Positions 53,844-61,159 are shown, counted from the first letter of the stretch. The stretch is DNA of 64,000 nucleotides from Roseofilum capinflatum BLCC-M114 (GCF_030068505.1 NZ_JAQOSO010000003.1:22635-86634); one strand, 5' to 3'. The notes: generated by a model not told the origin, from the letters alone. Translations and numbers: made by a program.

Positions 53844-54848
53844 CTAGCGGACAAATTGGGGCATCACTTCAGCCGCAGTAAAGAGTCCGTGGATACCGCG
53901 ACGGTGCAAGGAAATTCCGGCTTTGAGATAACCAAAGGCGGGCCCGCAAACGTTGGCAGCCATGCTGGTTTCATCCCCTAGAGTGAAGGTATGGGTGGAG
54001 AGTTTGCCTTCAAAGGTGCGTCCGGTGAGTTGCACATTGGTGCTGAGGGGTTTTTTGGGGTTGCGGGTATCGACAACACCGCCAACAGAGACGCAGGAGC
54101 GATCGCAGATTCCCGCTAATTCCAGCATAATATCATCAGCATGTTCCATGTTTTCTAGGGCCAGAATGCCGTTCGTCTTATCTAGGAGTGCCTCCACCTC
54201 CGCATCCGTCATCGCTCTGGCTTTCTCCACATCATAGCCAGGCATATGGGCAATATCTTCGCGAATAGTGGCCCGATAAGCCTCCCAATTGGCAATACCC
54301 ACCCCAAACGTAATTTTACACGAGTGAACTTCAGCATAACTTTGGGCAGCCAAAGCCGCAGCCGCCGTCAGCAAGCCAGGAGTTGCCCCGCATCCCGTCA
54401 TATAGGTAATTCCAGCCTTTTGCAGCTCATCTTGCAGCTCTAGCAGTTGTTCCACAGCACTGGTGCGTTTGAGCGCATCCACCAGCACCCCTTGCCAACC
54501 GGAGGCAATAAACTGGCGAGCCACATCCGCCATAAACGTATTGGGGAGATTGGGAAGCGCCAGAAAATAGCCCTCTACACCAGAAGCCTGTTGGATGAGG
54601 TCAGCAATGCTATTCTCGCTCAGGGTTCCCCATGGCTCGACATATCCCACCGTATGGGACTCTCGATACACCTGAGCGCAAGCCTCCCCATCTAACCCTT
54701 CTGGGTTGTACGCATAGCCCTTATGGTCAGCCACTGCCGTTAATCGCATTTCCCCTTTGGGAGCCAAAACCTTAGCGGCTGCTTGTCCCAAACCGCCAAA
54801 GCCCAAAACACCAACAGGCATCACCCCAATATTTTGCTTGTTCATCAT
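53844..54848 (-). CDS. bioU: (S)-8-amino-7-oxononanoate-processing suicide enzyme BioU
   Basis: This is a 334-aa Rossmann-fold protein with loop [19 protein letters not shown]. The segments [52 protein letters not shown] and [18 protein letters not shown] match the cyanobacterial proteins once annotated as saccharopine-dehydrogenase-like and later shown to be BioU. BioU replaces BioA in biotin synthesis, using the amino group of its own lysine once and then becoming inactive. The lysine in VDALKR (K127 here) corresponds to the reactive lysine, numbered 124 in Synechocystis. Starts at ATG 54848 or 54845 are equivalent. No other bio gene is adjacent. Confidence 0.85.
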   Translation of the reverse strand: MMNKQNIGVMPVGVLGFGGLGQAAAKVLAPKGEMRLTAVADHKGYAYNPEGLDGEACAQVYRESHTVGYVEPWGTLSENSIADLIQQASGVEGYFLALPNLPNTFMADVARQFIASGWQGVLVDALKRTSAVEQLLELQDELQKAGITYMTGCGATPGLLTAAAALAAQSYAEVHSCKITFGVGIANWEAYRATIREDIAHMPGYDVEKARAMTDAEVEALLDKTNGILALENMEHADDIMLELAGICDRSCVSVGGVVDTRNPKKPLSTNVQLTGRTFEGKLSTHTFTLGDETSMAANVCGPAFGYLKAGISLHRRGIHGLFTAAEVMPQFVR

Positions 54849-55160
54849 CGTTACACTAATTGTTCTAACCCGACTAATCCTCCATTATCAACCATTGCGC
54901 GTGATTCCTTCCCTCATCGCCCTCATGAGAAATAATTACAAATGATAACGATTTATATCTCCATCAGTAAACCCTAAGATCCTTATAGCTCAGGATTCTT
55001 GACGATTTGAGAAACTTGCGTCACACTGACAAATAATTGAGAACACACTTCAGGTGTGTCATAATTTTTGTTACGATTTGCGTCGTTATGATGCAACTAA
55101 AAGCCCAGTTCATACCTTTAAGGAAGAATCATAGGCTTTGTTTATCAGGGACAGACTCAC
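54849..55160. other. 312-bp divergent promoter region, no gene
   Basis: This spacer separates bioU from the DUF2997 operon. It holds a small hairpin ACACAC-TTCAG-GTGTGT (55043-55059) followed by CATAATTTTT, which could end a short plus-strand RNA. AAATGATAACGATTTA (near 54942) looks slightly like a Fur box, too weak to call. AAGGAAGAATC near 55120 is not close enough to a start to be an RBS. Nothing else is recognised. Confidence 0.4.
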
Positions 55161-55370
55161 ATGGAAACCCTAGAGTTCGTGATTTACCCGGATGGTCGGG
55201 TAATGGAAAAAGTTACTGGCATTGTTGGATCGTCTTGTGCGGAAGTGACCGCAGCCATTGAAGCTCAACTCGGTCATGTCCTGAAAGTTGAACCAACTGC
55301 TGAGTATTTTGCCCAAGTGCAACAGGAAGAGAACGTTACTACTAATCAGGCTACATTTAGCCAATGGTAA
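55161..55370 (+). CDS. DUF2997-family small protein
   Basis: This is a 69-aa protein opening METLEFVIYPDGRVMEKVTG, a pattern typical of DUF2997. This family is found in cyanobacteria next to Ycf35 (DUF1257) and a ferredoxin-like protein, the same order as here. It has CAEVTAAIEAQLG, predicted to form a helix after a short beta hairpin. Function unknown; cluster conservation implies a joint role with its neighbours. It starts a three-gene operon. Confidence 0.82.
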   Translation: METLEFVIYPDGRVMEKVTGIVGSSCAEVTAAIEAQLGHVLKVEPTAEYFAQVQQEENVTTNQATFSQW

Positions 55371-55416
55371 CGATTTTGCCCACTGTATTTTGTATTTTTA
55401 CACCAAACAACCTGCC

Positions 55417-55803
55417 ATGTCACACTTTAGTCAAATTAAAACTCAAATTCGCAATTTAGAGGCTCTAAAAACCGCTTTAAGCGAGTTAGAGATGGATTGG
55501 AAACCCGGCCCTAGCCCTGTTCGTGGATATCAAGGCCAAACCCACGATGCTGAGGTGGTGATTGAACAAGAGAATGGGTACGATATTGGCTTTAGCTGGA
55601 ATGGCCAACACTATGAATTAGTCTCGGATATGCAATTCTGGCAACAGAATCTGTCCGTACAAGGGTTTATTAATAAAATTACTCAGCGCTACGCCTATCA
55701 TACGGTGGTGCAAGAGACAGCCAAACAAGGGTTTCAAGTGGCAGAACAGCAAAAAAATGAAGATGGTTCGATTCGCTTAGTGCTGCAACGTTGGAGTGCA
55801 TAA
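55417..55803 (+). CDS. ycf35: Ycf35 (DUF1257) protein
   Basis: This is a 128-aa protein of the DUF1257/Ycf35 family, also encoded in some algal plastids. MSHFSQIKTQIRNLEALKTA at the start and VSDMQFWQQNLSVQGFINKI are family-typical. The ATG at 55417 gives this N-terminus; an earlier in-frame start would overlap the DUF2997 gene. It overlaps the ferredoxin gene by 1 base (TAATG), indicating coupling. The role is unknown; its partnership with a ferredoxin suggests a redox or Fe-S process. Confidence 0.9.
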   Translation: MSHFSQIKTQIRNLEALKTALSELEMDWKPGPSPVRGYQGQTHDAEVVIEQENGYDIGFSWNGQHYELVSDMQFWQQNLSVQGFINKITQRYAYHTVVQETAKQGFQVAEQQKNEDGSIRLVLQRWSA

Positions 55804-56249
55804 TGGATGATTTTTATCCCCTTTCAACCGAAGATCAGGATTTAGAACGCAATGGATTAGAGCCTGAATTAGGCGGTGCATGGCGGGATGAACCGGAATG
55901 GACAGGATTTGAACCCGAATTGGGGGGAGTTCTGCGCCAGAAAGGGGTTTATGTGGATGAGGTAACTTGTATTGGGTGCAAACATTGCGCCCATGTGGCC
56001 CGGAATACGTTTTATATTGAAGACGAGTATGGGCGATCGCGGGTGATTCGGCAAGACGGAGATCCCGAAGAGCTGATTCAAGAGGCGATCGATACCTGTC
56101 CCGTAGACTGTATCCACTGGGTTGATTACACGGAACTCAAACAATTGGAAGAGGAACGAAAATATCAAGTGATGCCTGTTCCTGGTTTTCCGATTAATCG
56201 AGCTTTGATGTCATCAAACCAACGCCGATTACACCAAAATCCTGAATAA
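55803..56249 (+). CDS. 4Fe-4S ferredoxin-like protein with acidic N-terminus
   Basis: This is a 148-aa protein. The N-terminal about 40 residues are acidic and include ELGGAWRDEPEWTGFEPELG, a repeat of ELGG. The ferredoxin part has CIGCKHC and, later, CPVDCIHW, the usual CxxCxxC...CP arrangement for a 4Fe-4S cluster. The ATG at 55803 overlaps the Ycf35 stop. The C-terminus is basic. In cyanobacteria it clusters with Ycf35 and DUF2997, but its electron partner is unknown. A strong terminator follows. Confidence 0.88.
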   Translation: MDDFYPLSTEDQDLERNGLEPELGGAWRDEPEWTGFEPELGGVLRQKGVYVDEVTCIGCKHCAHVARNTFYIEDEYGRSRVIRQDGDPEELIQEAIDTCPVDCIHWVDYTELKQLEEERKYQVMPVPGFPINRALMSSNQRRLHQNPE

Positions 56250-56256
56250 ATGAACA

Positions 56257-56285
56257 CAAAAGGCTGTAAAACTACAGCCTTTTTA
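56257..56285 (+). terminator. Rho-independent terminator after the ycf35 operon
   Basis: AGGCTGTA (56261-56268) and TACAGCCT (56273-56280) form a perfect 8-bp stem around AAAC, followed directly by TTTTAT; a 5' A-run precedes the stem. This is a textbook intrinsic terminator. Confidence 0.92.
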
Positions 56286-56293
56286 TAAGAGAA

Positions 56294-56387
56294 TGAAGAG
56301 TCTGTTTTAGCAGAATCAGGGTTTTCGGATTACTTGTCTAATTTACAAGACTATGAAGAGCGTTGAGCGCGTGGGGAAATTCAATGG
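56294..56387 (+). pseudogene. fragment duplicating the end of the antitoxin gene at 56549
   Basis: This 94-bp stretch is nearly identical to 56671-56764, the last third of the downstream antitoxin gene. It carries an in-frame TGA (CGTTGAGCG) where the intact gene has CGTTTAGCT. It has no start of its own. It is a leftover of a duplication of the antitoxin gene within the toxin-antitoxin island. Confidence 0.9.
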
Positions 56388-56510
56388 CGATCGCTACTTA
56401 GCAGACTTAGACGTAGCTTTATCTACAATATTGGGGTTGTAGATAGGCGAGATCGCCAGAAACCCGCCCCCACCGGTAACTAGAAATCCGGTTTCTTCCC
56501 CCTCACCGAT

Positions 56511-56548
56511 CGCGCTATCCTAAAAATAGTTGATGTGGCACGCCAGAG
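56511..56548 (+). promoter_or_regulatory. shared toxin-antitoxin leader, copy before the mazEF-like pair
   Basis: The leader CGCGCTATCCTAAAAATAGT and following TGATGTGGCACGCCAGAG precede the antitoxin ATG. The same 38-bp sequence precedes the antitoxin at 60382, and a similar one (GCGCTACCCTAAAAATAGTT) precedes the DUF433 gene at 59134. It probably carries a promoter or operator used by several toxin-antitoxin operons. Confidence 0.6.
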
Positions 56549-56767
56549 ATGACATTACCCGAATTACGCGATCGCATCCTAGCATTACCGATAGGCGATC
56601 GCTGGTATCTAGTCCAAGCACTCCTCAATTCCATTCAAGCAGAAACCACGGGTGCTAATGGCGATCGCGATGAAGAGTCTGTTTTAGCAGAATCAGGGTT
56701 TTCCGATTATTTGTCTAATTTACAAGATTATGAAGAGCGTTTAGCTCGTGGGGAAATTCAGTGGTGA
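56549..56767 (+). CDS. antitoxin of a mazF-like system
   Basis: This is a 72-aa antitoxin. The N-terminal part (MTLPELRDRILALPIGDRWY then LVQALLNSIQAETT) occurs almost identically in the antitoxin at 60382, which is paired with a VapC toxin. The C-terminal part (DYLSNLQDYEERLARGEIQW) is unique to this gene and presumably binds the MazF-like toxin. It overlaps the toxin start by 7 bp. A fragment of its end is duplicated upstream. Confidence 0.75.
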   Translation: MTLPELRDRILALPIGDRWYLVQALLNSIQAETTGANGDRDEESVLAESGFSDYLSNLQDYEERLARGEIQW

Positions 56768-57099
56768 ATATTCTGCGAGGAGATGTGGTGGTGTGCGATC
56801 TTAATCCAGTTGTGGGTACGGAACAAGCAGGAGTTCGACCTGCTGTCGTGGTGCAAATGGATCGAGCCAATAAAGCCAGTCCCCATACCATTATTGTGCC
56901 ATTGACCAGTAAAATACGGCATACCCATGCGTTGATTTGGTGGGATAGCCAACCCGAAAAGTTGCCAGCCGATATTAGGGCGTTGCTTTCACAACCGGAT
57001 ACAGAGCAAGTTGTTAGTGTGGATTGTATAGCTTACCCTTACATCACAAAGACCCATTCGATCGCTTACTCATTGCACAGGCACTTGTCGAAGGGTTAA
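56761..57099 (+). CDS. mazF: MazF/PemK-like toxin with altered C-terminus
   Basis: This is a 112-aa type II toxin of the MazF/PemK family, ribonucleases that cleave mRNA. The N-terminus LRGDVVVCDLNPVVGTEQAG and RPAVVVQMDRANKASPHTII are diagnostic. VVSVDCIA matches the start of the last family strand (usually with a Q-R residue pair), but the last helix is missing: after about residue 90 the reading continues into a foreign PIN-domain sequence in a different frame. The toxin is therefore C-terminally replaced and may be weak or inactive. It starts at GTG 56761, overlapping the antitoxin. Confidence 0.75.
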   Translation: MVNILRGDVVVCDLNPVVGTEQAGVRPAVVVQMDRANKASPHTIIVPLTSKIRHTHALIWWDSQPEKLPADIRALLSQPDTEQVVSVDCIAYPYITKTHSIAYSLHRHLSKG

Positions 57100-57158
57100 C
57101 AGTGTTAAGCAAAGATGAGAACTTTAAGTTGTATAGCGTCCCCCTATTATCATTTTGA
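57027..57158 (+). pseudogene. C-terminal remnant of a PIN-domain (VapC) toxin gene
   Basis: In a frame different from the mazF-like gene, 57030-57158 reads SLPLHHKDPFDRLLIAQALV then EGLTVLSKDENFKLYSVPLL and ends TGA. This is a canonical C-terminus of PIN-domain toxins, with DPFDRLLIAQAL typical of the family. The N-terminal three quarters are absent. It must have joined the end of the mazF-like gene by an illegitimate recombination near 57030. Confidence 0.88.
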
Positions 57159-57219
57159 ACGTTAACCGCCCCCACCCACCCGAAACCCAAGCCAGCACCC
57201 AGATCAATTGTTAATTAAA

Positions 57220-57786
57220 ATGACGGATGTCCTCACTCGACAACTAACCCTAGAACAATTCCTCGAACAACCCAATCTCGAAGGTTCACCCGCTTGGGAA
57301 TATATCGACGGTGGGGCTATCCAGAAACCTATGCCTAAATTTCGCCATTCTCTGCTGCAAAAGCGACTGTTAGCAGCGATTGATAGAGCCACGGACAAGT
57401 ACCTGACTCTGCCAGAACTGCGTTGTACTTTTGGCGGGCGTTCCATTGTCCCCGATGTTGTGGTTCTTGCTTGGGATAAGGTGGCGCTGAATGCAGAGGG
57501 AGAACCGGAAGATAACGTTATGCAAGCGCCAGATTGGTCGATTGAAATCCTTTCTCCTGACCAAAGTAGCAATCGGGTTATCGATAATCTACTCCATTGT
57601 CTTCAGCATGGCAGCCAATTGGGTTGGTTAGTCGATCCGCAAGATCGCTCTATTTTGGTGTTAACTCCCGGACAAGGGATAGTGGTTTGTCGGGGAGAGC
57701 GCCAACTGCCAATGCTCGCGGATATGGATTGGCAACTGACCGCAGAAGAAGTGTTTAGTTGGCTAAAATTAGGGAAACCAGAGTGA
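57220..57786 (+). CDS. Uma2-family (DUF820) putative endonuclease
   Basis: This is a 188-aa Uma2 protein. MTDVLTRQLTLEQFLEQPNL, WEYIDGGAIQKPMPKFRHS and the nuclease core IVPDVVVLAWDK with DWSIEILSPDQSSNR are the family marks. The C-terminus has GWLVDPQDRSILVLTPGQ. It belongs to a different subgroup from the Uma2 genes at 26-27 kb and 37-38 kb. The ATG at 57220 is used; an earlier TTG at 57208 is in the TTAATTAAA leader. Role uncertain. Confidence 0.86.
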   Translation: MTDVLTRQLTLEQFLEQPNLEGSPAWEYIDGGAIQKPMPKFRHSLLQKRLLAAIDRATDKYLTLPELRCTFGGRSIVPDVVVLAWDKVALNAEGEPEDNVMQAPDWSIEILSPDQSSNRVIDNLLHCLQHGSQLGWLVDPQDRSILVLTPGQGIVVCRGERQLPMLADMDWQLTAEEVFSWLKLGKPE

Positions 57787-57800
57787 AGTGTGCAGCTCCC

Positions 57801-57862
57801 AGAAACCGGGTTTCTGGCAACTCTGCTTGGCTATTCCATATCCCTGTAGAAACCCGGTTTCT
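57801..57862. repeat. inverted pair of AGAAACCCGGTTTCT palindromes
   Basis: AGAAACCGGGTTTCT (57801-57815) and AGAAACCCGGTTTCT (57848-57862) are reverse complements of each other, each itself almost palindromic. A worn related motif lies at 56458-56495. This sequence is a familiar cyanobacterial spacer repeat. The rest of the 202-bp spacer (57787-57988) holds TTCATTATTAATTG-type A/T repeats and no gene. Confidence 0.8.
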
Positions 57863-57988
57863 TTCCCCTCAGCCATGCGATCGCTATAATACAGACTAAG
57901 AGATCGGGCGCGATCGCTAATCCAAACCCATTGTTCATTATTAATTGTTCATTATTACATTGTAGGGGCAAACAGCCGTTTTAAAATC

Positions 57989-58252
57989 ATGCAGATTACC
58001 ATTGAACTCCCTAGTGATATTGCGAATCAATTCCAACCCGTGGATGCTTCCCGCCGAATGTTAGAACTCATTGTAGCTGATGAGTATCGCCAGGGTCGTA
58101 TCGGAGCTGCTCAAGTCCGTTCAATCCTTAATTTGGGTTCTCGTTGGCAAGCTTATGAATTTCTGAAACGAGAAAAAGCTTATCTACCTTATACAACTGA
58201 AGATCTAGAAGAAGATAGTCAAACCATTGCCTCTCTTTTAGCGAATCAATGA
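57989..58252 (+). CDS. UPF0175-family antitoxin, unpaired
   Basis: This is an 87-aa helical protein. ELIVADEYRQGRIGAAQVRS and the helix-turn-helix-like LNLGSRWQAYEFLKREKAYL are typical of UPF0175 antitoxins, which normally precede a DUF3368 PIN-like toxin. Here it is followed by a second UPF0175 gene, not by a toxin, so its own partner is missing or shared. The conserved C-terminal YTTEDLEED segment is present. Confidence 0.82.
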   Translation: MQITIELPSDIANQFQPVDASRRMLELIVADEYRQGRIGAAQVRSILNLGSRWQAYEFLKREKAYLPYTTEDLEEDSQTIASLLANQ

Positions 58253-58321
58253 TTATTGTTTCGGCTATCGCCGACATGAAAATTGTTAATTGTTAATTGT
58301 TAATTATATCGCGCTAAATCT

Positions 58322-58570
58322 ATGAGCCTTCTGATTTCAGATGACATCCTCCAAGCCTCACACCTTACCCCAGATGAATTTTGTCGCGAGATTGCTGTAC
58401 ATTTCTTCCAAGCCGGAAATTTAACTTTAGGGTATGCCAGTCAGTTAGCGCGGATGTCTCCACAGCAGTTTCGCCAACTTTTGCAGGAGCGCAGTATTCC
58501 CCTTTACTCTTATGATGTGGAGGATTTTGAGTTGGATATCCAGAACTTGCGAGAATTAGGGCGATTGTGA
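58322..58570 (+). CDS. UPF0175-family antitoxin of the DUF3368 pair
   Basis: This is an 82-aa UPF0175 protein. EIAVHFFQAGNLTLGYASQL and ARMSPQQFRQLLQERSIPLY form the helical DNA-binding part, and YDVEDFELDIQNLREL is the toxin-binding tail. It overlaps the toxin gene by 4 bp, a normal arrangement for type II pairs. It starts after a TTAATTG repeat leader. Confidence 0.88.
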   Translation: MSLLISDDILQASHLTPDEFCREIAVHFFQAGNLTLGYASQLARMSPQQFRQLLQERSIPLYSYDVEDFELDIQNLRELGRL

Positions 58571-59082
58571 TTATCATCAGTGATACATCCGTCATTACGA
58601 GCTTGGCAGCAATTTCTCATCTGCACCTTTTACCGGAACTCTACGATCGCCTCATCATTCCCGAAGCAGTATATCGCGAACTGGTCGCGATCGAGCCACC
58701 CGTTCCTGGAGCGGTTGAAGTGAAAACAGTTCCCTGGTTAGAGGTGAGGCAAGTTACCAATAATGAGGAAGTTGTCCGCCTTCAGGAAGAGGTAAGGTTA
58801 GATCCGGGGGAATCTGAGGCAATCGCGCTTGCGTTAGAATTGAAAGCAGATTTGCTCTTGATTGATGAGCGCTCTGGTAGAGCAGAAGCCCATCGGTTAG
58901 GGCTGAGAATTACGGGATTACTGGGTATGTTAGTAGAAGCCAAGCAGAAAAATTTGCTCAGTTCGGTAAAGCCTTTAATGGATGATTTGATTGCCCGATC
59001 GCAGTTTAGAATCTCTCCAGCATTGTATCGTCAGATTTTGGGGATGGTTGCAGAAACAGATGATCGCCAGAATACAGAGTAA
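58567..59082 (+). CDS. DUF3368 PIN-like toxin
   Basis: This is a 171-aa PIN-like nuclease toxin. The acidic active-site residues are visible as D in IISDTSVITSLA, E in VYRELVAIE, the E/D pair in LDPGESEAIALAL and D in LLLIDERSGR. It starts with GTG at 58567 inside the antitoxin stop. DUF3368 toxins pair with UPF0175 antitoxins and are thought to cleave RNA. Intact by length and motifs. Confidence 0.9.
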   Translation: MIIISDTSVITSLAAISHLHLLPELYDRLIIPEAVYRELVAIEPPVPGAVEVKTVPWLEVRQVTNNEEVVRLQEEVRLDPGESEAIALALELKADLLLIDERSGRAEAHRLGLRITGLLGMLVEAKQKNLLSSVKPLMDDLIARSQFRISPALYRQILGMVAETDDRQNTE

Positions 59083-59133
59083 AAAATCGGGCGATCGCGC
59101 TACCCTAAAAATAGTTGATGTTTCACGCAAGAA

Positions 59134-59493
59134 ATGACAATAACCGTTGAAAACGTCCCATTAGTTACCGATCGCCAAGGCGTTATCCGAGTTGCCCAAA
59201 CCCGTGTAACTCTCGATACGGTTGTGACGGCTTTTCTGGAGGGATGTACGCCAGAGGAAATCAGAGAACAGTATCCATCATTACAACTTCCGGATATCTA
59301 TCTGGTGATCGGTTACTACCTTAGACATCAGGATGAGGTTGATACCTATCTGGCAGAACGTCAACGACAAGCCGATGCGATCCGGCAGGAGGTTGAGCAG
59401 CGTTTCGATCCGGTGGGAATACGCGATCGCTTACTTGCCAGACAAAATCAATTCTGGAGTTTTGAATATTCCCGAACAATAAATGTCTGTTGA
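59134..59493 (+). CDS. DUF433-family antitoxin, unpaired
   Basis: This is a 119-aa protein with the DUF433 core: RVTLDTVVTAFLEGCTPEEI, REQYPSLQLPDIYLVIGYYL and HQDEVDTYLAERQRQAD. A normal partner would be a DUF5615 toxin just downstream on the same strand, but none is there. The C-terminal ARQNQFWSFEYSRTINVC looks like read-through into the end of the convergent DUF5615 gene, with a 46-bp overlap. Its leader resembles the shared toxin-antitoxin leader at 56511 and 60344. Confidence 0.85.
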   Translation: MTITVENVPLVTDRQGVIRVAQTRVTLDTVVTAFLEGCTPEEIREQYPSLQLPDIYLVIGYYLRHQDEVDTYLAERQRQADAIRQEVEQRFDPVGIRDRLLARQNQFWSFEYSRTINVC

Positions 59494-59843
59494 TTCCCTT
59501 TCCTATTCTGTTTCATCACCCGAAGAAGACGATTGGCCATTGGGTGTGTATCTTGAGCGAAAAAATCATGGAGCGCTTGCACTTTTCCCGTATAGTCTCG
59601 ATCGGCTTTGCAAATAATGATCCCTGCATGGTTTGAGGTTGTAGAGTGGAGGTTGAGAAAGTCTTGACGATTTTCAGTAATAACGATTCGACCGGCACAG
59701 GTCGCATACTCCAATACCACATTGTCTGGAATTTTTCGATTGGCTTGTCCAGCTTCGTAAGAGGTCAACACATCATAACTCATCCCTCGCATCAGATCGA
59801 CCATTGCCAGTGGGAAATTTTCATTAGAATAGAACTTTAGCAT
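59448..59843 (-). CDS. DUF5615-family PIN-like toxin
   Basis: This is a 131-aa PIN-like protein. KFYSNENFPLAMVDLMRGMS carries the first acidic residues of the active site (usually D-E in this family, here S-N-E-N), GRIVITENRQDFLNL the later acidic D. NHAGIIICKADRDY is typical. The D to S change in the first motif may lower nuclease activity. The gene lies just after its DUF433 antitoxin on the minus strand (the stop codon ends where it begins, 59843/59844). Its end overlaps the plus-strand DUF433 gene. Confidence 0.86.
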   Translation of the reverse strand: MLKFYSNENFPLAMVDLMRGMSYDVLTSYEAGQANRKIPDNVVLEYATCAGRIVITENRQDFLNLHSTTSNHAGIIICKADRDYTGKVQALHDFFAQDTHPMANRLLRVMKQNRKGNQQTFIVREYSKLQN

Positions 59844-60155
59844 TTACTCACAATCAGCAATAGCACGATCAATTTCTTCTCGGTTGAGTTCGTAATAGTT
59901 GAGTGCAGCTTGGATATCTTCAAGTGTTAGTCCTGGGTAGTTGTACATTAACTCTGAATCTGGTGTACCTTGCTGTTGGTAGGCAACGATCGTCCAGACG
60001 GGAATTCGAGTATCGCGAATTCTCGCCGCACCGCCACAAATTCCTGGCGTTTTGTGAATGGGATACTGAAGGGTTTGGACGAATTTCAGGGTTTTTTCAA
60101 GCAATTCATCCGGTAATGTTTCCAGGGTTTGGAGAAGTTGTTCTTTAAGAGTCAT
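59844..60155 (-). CDS. DUF433-family antitoxin of the DUF5615 pair
   Basis: This is a 103-aa antitoxin. The N-terminal part (TLKEQLLQTLETLPDELLEK) resembles a small dimerisation helix. The DUF433 part has CGGAARIRDTRIPVWTIVAY and GLTLEDIQAALNYYELNREE. It lies directly upstream of the toxin in the minus direction with no spacer, a coupled operon. Together these two form an intact pair of the DUF433-DUF5615 kind. Confidence 0.9.
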   Translation of the reverse strand: MTLKEQLLQTLETLPDELLEKTLKFVQTLQYPIHKTPGICGGAARIRDTRIPVWTIVAYQQQGTPDSELMYNYPGLTLEDIQAALNYYELNREEIDRAIADCE

Positions 60156-60343
60156 CGCATTATTCCCTTAATCGAGGGGGATTGGAGAGAAACTGCTACC
60201 ATAGAACTTTAGGGATTGTCACGTTGACCCCTATTGTACAAAAAGATGACCCACGCCACCCACCCAGAACCATTGTTTCGGCTATCGCCTTTACTGAAAA
60301 TTTTTAATTGTTAATTGATATGACATCACCAGAATTACTCGAT

Positions 60344-60381
60344 CGCGCTATCCTAAAAATAGTTGATGTGGCACGCCAGAG
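60344..60381 (+). promoter_or_regulatory. shared toxin-antitoxin leader, copy before the vapBC-like pair
   Basis: CGCGCTATCCTAAAAATAGT followed by TGATGTGGCACGCCAGAG is the same as the leader at 56511-56548, base for base. The identity continues into the antitoxin coding part to about 60482 with a few changes. It marks a duplicated control and N-terminal module. Confidence 0.65.
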
Positions 60382-60705
60382 ATGACATTACCAGAACTAC
60401 GCGATCGCATCCTAGCATTACCGATAAGCGATCGCTGGCATCTAGTCCAAGCACTCCTCAATTCCATTCAAGCAGAAACCACCAGTTCTCATGGCGAGAC
60501 GAATGGAGCATCTGTAACGGCTGAGAGTGAATTATCACTTCAAAGGTTGCGTAACTCCTCTGAGGCTGCTGCTCTTTTGGCTCAAGCCTTAAGCGACTCA
60601 AAGGGTGAGAATCATGAGTTATCGTTAGATGGGTTTGGGTTTCTCCCGCAACGGGTTGATCCTCTAGTCTTCCAAAAGCAACTCAGGCAAGAGTGGGATG
60701 ACTAG
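60382..60705 (+). CDS. antitoxin of a vapBC-like pair
   Basis: This is a 107-aa antitoxin. Residues 1-34 are nearly identical to the mazEF-like antitoxin at 56549 (MTLPELRDRILALPISDRWH). The remaining part differs, with ESELSLQRLRNSSEAAALLA and FGFLPQRVDPLVFQKQLRQE, and presumably fits the VapC toxin that follows. It overlaps the toxin by 8 bp. This is a clear case of one DNA-binding module joined to two different toxin-binding tails. Confidence 0.75.
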   Translation: MTLPELRDRILALPISDRWHLVQALLNSIQAETTSSHGETNGASVTAESELSLQRLRNSSEAAALLAQALSDSKGENHELSLDGFGFLPQRVDPLVFQKQLRQEWDD

Positions 60706-61084
60706 ATATTTACTCGATACGAATATTTTTATCTATTATTTCAATGGAGATGCAGTGGTTCAGCCCTTGTTTGCCAATATTTTAGCGGGTAATCATGAAG
60801 GTTACTATTGCCCTTTAAGTTGGATTGAATTACTCTGTTATCCAGCTTTAACCCCAAGGGAAGCCAATCAGATCAGAGCATTTTTGAGAAGGCTTTCCTC
60901 AGTAACTCTGACGGAGACGATTTTAGACAGCGCTGCTCAGATTCGGCAAAGTTACCGCTTGAAACTACCCGATGCTGCGATCGCCGCTTGTGCTTTTGTA
61001 CAAGGCTACACGCTGGTCACTCGTAACATAGCAGATTTCCACAGAATTATGGGTTTGGCACTGTATAACCCTTTTAATCCTTAG
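60698..61084 (+). CDS. vapC: VapC-family PIN-domain toxin
   Basis: This is a 128-aa PIN-domain ribonuclease toxin. Active-site acidic residues appear in YLLDTNIFIYYFNG (D), SWIELLCYP (E) and KLPDAAIAACAFVQG (D), plus a later D in RNIADFHRI. Length and motifs are complete. The family cleaves tRNA or rRNA when released from its antitoxin. It overlaps the antitoxin gene, so the two are coupled. Confidence 0.92.
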   Translation: MTRYLLDTNIFIYYFNGDAVVQPLFANILAGNHEGYYCPLSWIELLCYPALTPREANQIRAFLRRLSSVTLTETILDSAAQIRQSYRLKLPDAAIAACAFVQGYTLVTRNIADFHRIMGLALYNPFNP

Positions 61085-61159
61085 CCGCCACCCACCCAGA
61101 ACCATTGTTTCGGCTATTGCCGACATGAAAATTGTTAATTGTTCATTGTTAATTGACCT

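Noticed and set aside
54935..54960. Possible Fur box near AAATGATAACGATTTA
   Set aside because: Only a partial match to the palindromic consensus and no iron-related gene next to it apart from a ferredoxin operon; too weak.
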